This document shows positions 60,580 through 64,000 of a DNA stretch of 64,000 bases, in pieces (positions within the stretch are counted from its first letter, which is position 1; each line of letters begins with the position of its first letter). Where the stretch lies: assembly GCA_030600585.1 (NCBI GenBank), contig JAUVLU010000005.1:26119-90118 (forward strand), given 5' to 3'. This stretch comes from Candidatus Cloacimonadota bacterium. GTDB lineage: Bacteria > Cloacimonadota > Cloacimonadia > Cloacimonadales > TCS61. A program made the position numbers and the translations under genes. The notes under the pieces are model-generated. The model made no database searches. It was not told the origin of the DNA and worked only from the letters and a program-made list of their open reading frames with translations.

Positions 60580-61125
60580 ATGAATATATTAGAATTATGG
60601 CCGGAAATAAACTGGATCGAAGATGAAAAGCTTAGAGATAATGTAACCAAAACCTGGGAACTTGCTTTGAAGAGAAGTGTTCTTACGGGAGAAGATTTGC
60701 AAACAATCCCTTTCACACTTCTTTGCGGACCCGACCTTAAAGTTACATTTATGGATCATAAACGCAGTGTTGTGCACATTGCCAAAGCTGCCGGAGAAAA
60801 ATGCAATGAATTTTATCACGGAGAACTTCCCGTTAATATGGATGTGCTAATTGCCGGAGCAATTTTGGCAGACGTCGGTAAACTTTTGGAATATGTTTTG
60901 GATGAAAACGGTAAATCGGTTCAAGGAATTTATGGTAAATATCTGCGTCATCCATTCAGCGGAGTTTCCATTGCGGAAGAGTGCGGTGTTCCTGCAGAAG
61001 TTTGTCATATCATCGCCACTCACGCCGGTGAAGGAAATATGGTAAAGCGGACAACAGAAGCATATCTTGTTCATCACGCAGATTTTATGACATTTTTGCC
61101 GTTTAAAGAAAGATTGAAAGTGTGA
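60580..61125 (+). CDS. HD-domain-like protein lacking the His of the HD pair
   Basis: 181 residues from ATG 60580 (AAGGAG nine bases upstream). The layout is that of an HD phosphohydrolase: His in S-V-V-H-I-A near residue 68, then the position of the HD pair in A-G-A-I-L-A-D-V-G-K-L-L-E, then Y-L-R-H-P-F-S-G near 131, I-I-A-T-H-A-G-E-G near 152 and V-H-H-A-D near 170. The usual L-H-D-x-G-K reads L-A-D-V-G-K, so one metal ligand is missing. Activity may be lost or changed. Relatives hydrolyse nucleotides or degrade RNA. It stands between the dehydrogenase and the aconitase-like gene, each start preceded by a palindrome. Confidence 0.7.
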   Translation: MNILELWPEINWIEDEKLRDNVTKTWELALKRSVLTGEDLQTIPFTLLCGPDLKVTFMDHKRSVVHIAKAAGEKCNEFYHGELPVNMDVLIAGAILADVGKLLEYVLDENGKSVQGIYGKYLRHPFSGVSIAEECGVPAEVCHIIATHAGEGNMVKRTTEAYLVHHADFMTFLPFKERLKV

Positions 61126-61163
61126 GTATTGAATATTACCTTAAATTTTGGAACAAAGTAATA

Positions 61164-61254
61164 TGGAGTAAAATAACCGTGTTATTTTCTGAGATACTTG
61201 TATCTTAAATAAAGCGACTTCGTCGCTTAACAATATCACGGATATTGCACTCCA
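61164..61254. repeat. TGGAGT/ACTCCA modular palindrome, 91 bp
   Basis: Four perfect small hairpins within the outer ends: AAATAAC-CGT-GTTATTT, AGATAC-TT-GTATCT, AAGCGAC-TTC-GTCGCTT and AATATC-ACG-GATATT. The element end and the next gene's site read ACTCCAAAAGGAG without further spacing. Confidence 0.9.
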
Positions 61255-61267
61255 AAAGGAGAAAAAA

Positions 61268-63076
61268 ATGGCTTTAACATTAATTGAAAAAATCCTGGCA
61301 AACCACTCGACAAAAGATGTGGTAATACCGGGCGAGATCATCGATATTGAGATTGATGTGCGTGCTGCCCGAGATTTCGGCGGTGCAAATGTTGTGAAAA
61401 ATTTATTGAATAATGATCTCGAAGTGGACGATGTTTCCAAAACATTTTTTACATTCGATTGCAATCCCACCGGTTCCGATCAGAAATATGCGGCAAATCA
61501 GCAATTCTGCCGGCAATATGCGCGAGAAAAAGGAATCAAAATTTATGATGTGAATGCCGGAATCGGAACACATCTTGTTATCGATGAAGGAATGGCTGTG
61601 CCCGGATCTACAGTTATTTCAACAGATTCTCACGCCAATATTCTCGGTGCGATCGGTGCTTTTGGACAGGGAATGGGAGATCAGGATATTGCAGCTGCTT
61701 GGGCAAGCGGAAAAAGTTGGTTCAAGGTTCCCAAATCCGTAAAATTAACCTTCACGGGCACGCGACCGGAAAACATTTATGCTAAAGATATTGTACTTAA
61801 TTTGCTGAATAAATTCGGAGCTAATACACTTCTTGGTTACGCTGTAGAATTATATGGTGATGAAATCGACAAATTGAGTTTGGATGAGCGAATTACTATC
61901 TCATCGATGGCAACAGAGATGGGAGCGATAATTGTGCTCATTCCACCTTCCGATGAAGTTATGGAATATTGTGAAACTCGTTCAGGCAGGAAGCTTGCTA
62001 AGATAGAAGCAGATAAAAATGCTGTTTACGATCAGGAACTGGAATTGGATATTTCCAAATTCAAACCGATGGTTTCCCGCCCGGGTCATCCTGACGATTC
62101 TATCGATATTACCGAAGTTAAAGGCACAAAAATTGATTCCGCTTTTATTGGAAGCTGTACAAATGGGCGTTTTGAAGATCTAAAAACAGTTGCAAAAATC
62201 CTGAAAGACAGGAAAATTGCTCCCGGCGTTATTTTAAAAATAGTTCCTTCAACCGATACTATTTGGAATAAATGTCTAAATGCAGGTTATATTAAAATAT
62301 TCAAAGATGCCGGAGCATTGGTTAGTAATGCCGGTTGTGCAGGTTGTGCTGCCGGGCAGGTAGGACAGAACGGTCCCGGAGAAATAACCATAAGTACAGG
62401 AAATCGTAACTTTGCTGGTAAACAGGGAAAAGGTAAAGTATATTTGGGATCTCCTGCAGAAGTAGCAGCTTCTGCGGTTGCAGGATTTATCACAACTCCC
62501 GATGATATTCCAGAAAAACCAGCCGAATTTGAATCGACCGGAGAACTCAAAAAAGAAGGAACTTCCAAAAAAGAAAAAAGCAGTGAACAGCCTACAATAT
62601 TGGAAGGAAAAGTCTGGTTGATCGAGGAAGATAATATCGATACCGATATGATCTTTCATAACCGATATTTAACCATTACAGACATCGCAGAAATGGGACA
62701 ATACACGTTTGATAATTTGGAAGGCTGGAAGGATTTTGCCAAAAAAGCAGAAGCCGGAGATATCGTGATCACAGGGAAAAATTTTGGCGCCGGAAGTTCG
62801 CGTCAGCAGGCTGTTGATTGTTTCAAATCTTTGGGTGTTCAAACAATTCTCGCTGAATCGTTCGGTGCAATTTACGAGCGAAATGCAATCAATGCTGCCT
62901 TTCCAATCTTAACTTACACAAATATCACTGAACTTGGACTCAAACAAAGAGATAGAATAAAAATCGATATTGAAGATGGAATTATCGAAAATCTGGAAAA
63001 TGGTAAGAAGGTTGAGATCAATAAATTCTTTGATGTCCAGATGGAGATTTACAAACGGAATGGTTTGTTGAAATAG
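61268..63076 (+). CDS. Fused aconitase / isopropylmalate-dehydratase-type enzyme (large plus small subunit)
   Basis: 602 residues. Residues 1-415 match the large subunit: S-T-D-S-H-A-N-I-L-G-A, the cluster Cys in I-G-S-C-T-N-G-R (near residue 298) and N-A-G-C-A-G-C (near 358-361), S-T-G-N-R-N-F-A-G-K-Q-G. A charged linker rich in Lys, Glu and Ser (about 415-440) leads to the small-subunit swivel domain: N-I-D-T-D-M-I-F-H-N-R-Y-L-T-I, then G-K-N-F-G-A-G-S-S-R-Q-Q-A. It isomerises citrate, homocitrate or an isopropylmalate through the dehydrated intermediate. The specificity loop reads R-Y-L-T-I, so the substrate is open. Context (citrate lyase, dehydrogenase) favours citrate or homocitrate. 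Confidence 0.88.
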   Translation: MALTLIEKILANHSTKDVVIPGEIIDIEIDVRAARDFGGANVVKNLLNNDLEVDDVSKTFFTFDCNPTGSDQKYAANQQFCRQYAREKGIKIYDVNAGIGTHLVIDEGMAVPGSTVISTDSHANILGAIGAFGQGMGDQDIAAAWASGKSWFKVPKSVKLTFTGTRPENIYAKDIVLNLLNKFGANTLLGYAVELYGDEIDKLSLDERITISSMATEMGAIIVLIPPSDEVMEYCETRSGRKLAKIEADKNAVYDQELELDISKFKPMVSRPGHPDDSIDITEVKGTKIDSAFIGSCTNGRFEDLKTVAKILKDRKIAPGVILKIVPSTDTIWNKCLNAGYIKIFKDAGALVSNAGCAGCAAGQVGQNGPGEITISTGNRNFAGKQGKGKVYLGSPAEVAASAVAGFITTPDDIPEKPAEFESTGELKKEGTSKKEKSSEQPTILEGKVWLIEEDNIDTDMIFHNRYLTITDIAEMGQYTFDNLEGWKDFAKKAEAGDIVITGKNFGAGSSRQQAVDCFKSLGVQTILAESFGAIYERNAINAAFPILTYTNITELGLKQRDRIKIDIEDGIIENLENGKKVEINKFFDVQMEIYKRNGLLK

Positions 63077-63079
63077 ATT

Positions 63080-63130
63080 TGGAGTAAAATATCCGTGATA
63101 TTTTTGCAATAACACGGTTATTGCACTCCA
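63080..63130. repeat. TGGAGT/ACTCCA modular palindrome, 51 bp
   Basis: Minimal intergenic form: AAATATC-CGT-GATATTT and GCAATAAC-ACG-GTTATTGC within TGGAGT/ACTCCA. Followed by ACAGGAGAAAA and the start of the S41 gene. Same length as the coding copy at 2262-2312. Confidence 0.9.
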
Positions 63131-63142
63131 CAGGAGAAAAAA

Positions 63143-64000
63143 ATGAAAAGAATCATTCTTATACTCGTTATTTTGTATTTGAGTATGTCTTTATTTGCAG
63201 ATGTGCCGGACAACGATCAACAAAAGCTTATCGATGAATATCTATTTTATTCAAGCTGGAAAAATTATGATAAAGCGATTTTTTCTTTAGAAAAATATTT
63301 AGAGAAGAATCCATCCTCTTTTTATGAATATCAGCTTGGTAAATTGTATATATTTTCAGGAATGAAATTAGATAAAGCAGAACAGATGTTTTTAAATTTT
63401 ATACAAGATTATGATAAACTGGAAAATGTTGAAGAAATTCCTGTATCAAGTGCATATTGGCGTCTGGGAATGGTTTATGAAAAAATGGGGAATCTGGGAA
63501 AAGCTGAAAAAAGTTATGAAGAAGGATCTAGTATTTATGAAGATCCTTATTGGAACTATGCTTTAGATAATTTAGGCAAAAATGCTGATTTCGATAAACA
63601 ATTAACAGAAGTTGAAAAACTATGCCATTTCTTTGAAATCTGGCATTATGCTAACGATTTCTTCGCCTTTTTTGATCAAATCAATCTGGATTGGGAACAA
63701 GTGAAAATAGAATATTTACCCAAAGTTCAGGCAACAAAAAGTAATGAAGAATTCTATTGGTTGATAACGGAAATGATTGCCTTATTAAAGGATGGACACA
63801 CAAGTGCTATTGTTCAGGGATTGTGGAAACGTGCTTTTGTTCAAACAAAGATCATAGGGAATAATGTCTATTTTATAAATGATGGATCATACCGTAAACA
63901 AACGATGTTACCAGGAGATAAAATTCTTAAAATAAATAATGTTCCTGTTATGGATGCTATCGAAAAAACAAAGAAAAATATTTCCGGCTCGACTAAACAG
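63143..64000 (+). CDS. Exported S41-family peptidase with N-terminal TPR-like region, cut by the window end
   Basis: 286 codons visible, open to the edge. Signal peptide at 1-19 (M-K-R-I-I-L-I-L-V-I-L-Y-L-S-M-S-L-F-A). Residues 25-150 form TPR-like helical pairs (Y-W-R-L-G-M-V-Y-E-K-M-G-N-L-G-K-A-E-K-S-Y). From residue 170 the S41 N-terminal part follows: N-L-D-W-E-Q-V-K-I-E-Y-L-P-K-V and L-L-K-D-G-H-T-S-A. A PDZ-like stretch (G-D-K-I-L-K-I-N-N-V-P) comes next. The catalytic Ser-Lys region lies beyond the window. Good AGGAG before ATG 63143, adjoining the palindrome. Confidence 0.82.
   Translation, partial: MKRIILILVILYLSMSLFADVPDNDQQKLIDEYLFYSSWKNYDKAIFSLEKYLEKNPSSFYEYQLGKLYIFSGMKLDKAEQMFLNFIQDYDKLENVEEIPVSSAYWRLGMVYEKMGNLGKAEKSYEEGSSIYEDPYWNYALDNLGKNADFDKQLTEVEKLCHFFEIWHYANDFFAFFDQINLDWEQVKIEYLPKVQATKSNEEFYWLITEMIALLKDGHTSAIVQGLWKRAFVQTKIIGNNVYFINDGSYRKQTMLPGDKILKINNVPVMDAIEKTKKNISGSTKQ

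Noticed and set aside
1..64000. CRISPR array
   Set aside because: Repeats are palindromic, irregularly spaced and lie in scattered gaps. No run of direct repeats with equal unique spacers exists.
1..64000. tRNA or rRNA genes
   Set aside because: Gaps were read for T-loop and acceptor patterns. Chance matches such as TTCGAGTC at 7502 and 13796 lack a cloverleaf.

Overview
The window is AT-rich bacterial chromosome from a Gram-negative lineage. I infer a relative of Cloacimonadota or a neighbouring FCB-group phylum. The reasons are four loci that end in the type IX secretion (T9SS/Por) C-terminal domain with the N-Y-P-N-P-F-N-P signature (one reads N-F-P-N-P-F-N-P), two GWxTD-domain proteins, a SprA-like lipoprotein, paired Fe-S fumarase subunits, and very many palindromic intergenic repeats. 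No rRNA, tRNA or CRISPR array was seen. The taxonomic call rests on family knowledge, not on a marker gene.

Layout. 1-7.2 kb (minus): metallophosphoesterase (cut by the window edge), nucleotidyltransferase, membrane protein with a pilin-like tail, and two large T9SS-type secreted proteins. 7.5-13.6 kb: LOG-family protein, RarA, YegS-like lipid kinase, RsmI-like methyltransferase, YfhO-like membrane protein. 13.8-14.05 kb: a MITE-like element. 14.1-21.4 kb (minus): a tandem array that alternates mosaic beta-propeller lipoproteins with a secreted beta-helix protein. Two copies of the beta-helix gene are cut to 5' stubs and the third is interrupted by an in-frame TAA. 21.8-31 kb (mostly plus): UvrB, fumarase alpha and beta, a malic-enzyme stub, a SprA-like lipoprotein (minus), PolA and DeoD. 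31-38.1 kb (minus): two TPM-domain proteins and LemA, tandem GWxTD genes, an EamA transporter, a zinc-ribbon gene with an in-frame TGA, and a cation-chloride cotransporter relative. 38.4-42.4 kb: a probably acquired restriction-modification module, frameshifted at a poly-A tract. 42.5-49.2 kb: HAD phosphatase, BlaI/BlaR1 pair, SdpR/SdpI pair (with a duplicated sdpI 3' piece) and a transglutaminase-like protein. 49.2-50.3 kb: a RAYT-like transposase inside its own REP-type repeats. 50.5-64 kb (plus): a metabolic run of two saccharopine-dehydrogenase-type enzymes, citrate lyase (fused CitD-CitE, then CitF), an M23/T9SS protein, an isocitrate/homoisocitrate-type dehydrogenase, an HD-like protein, a fused aconitase/isopropylmalate-dehydratase-type enzyme and an S41 peptidase cut by the window end.

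How the genes fit together. 2-Oxoglutarate joins the saccharopine enzymes to the dehydrogenase-aconitase-citrate lyase set. The simplest reading is conversion between 2-oxoglutarate and acetate plus oxaloacetate in an amino-acid fermenter. A more speculative reading is a lysine or 2-oxoadipate route through homo-analogues.

The most unusual signal is a family of modular palindromes with ends TGGAGT/ACTCCA that enclose two or more small hairpins. Three copies sit directly in front of the ribosome binding sites of three consecutive genes (60.4-63.1 kb), where their ACTCC end could pair with the Shine-Dalgarno GGAG. Two further copies, 51 and 57 bp long, lie in frame inside the coding sequence of two T9SS sorting domains.
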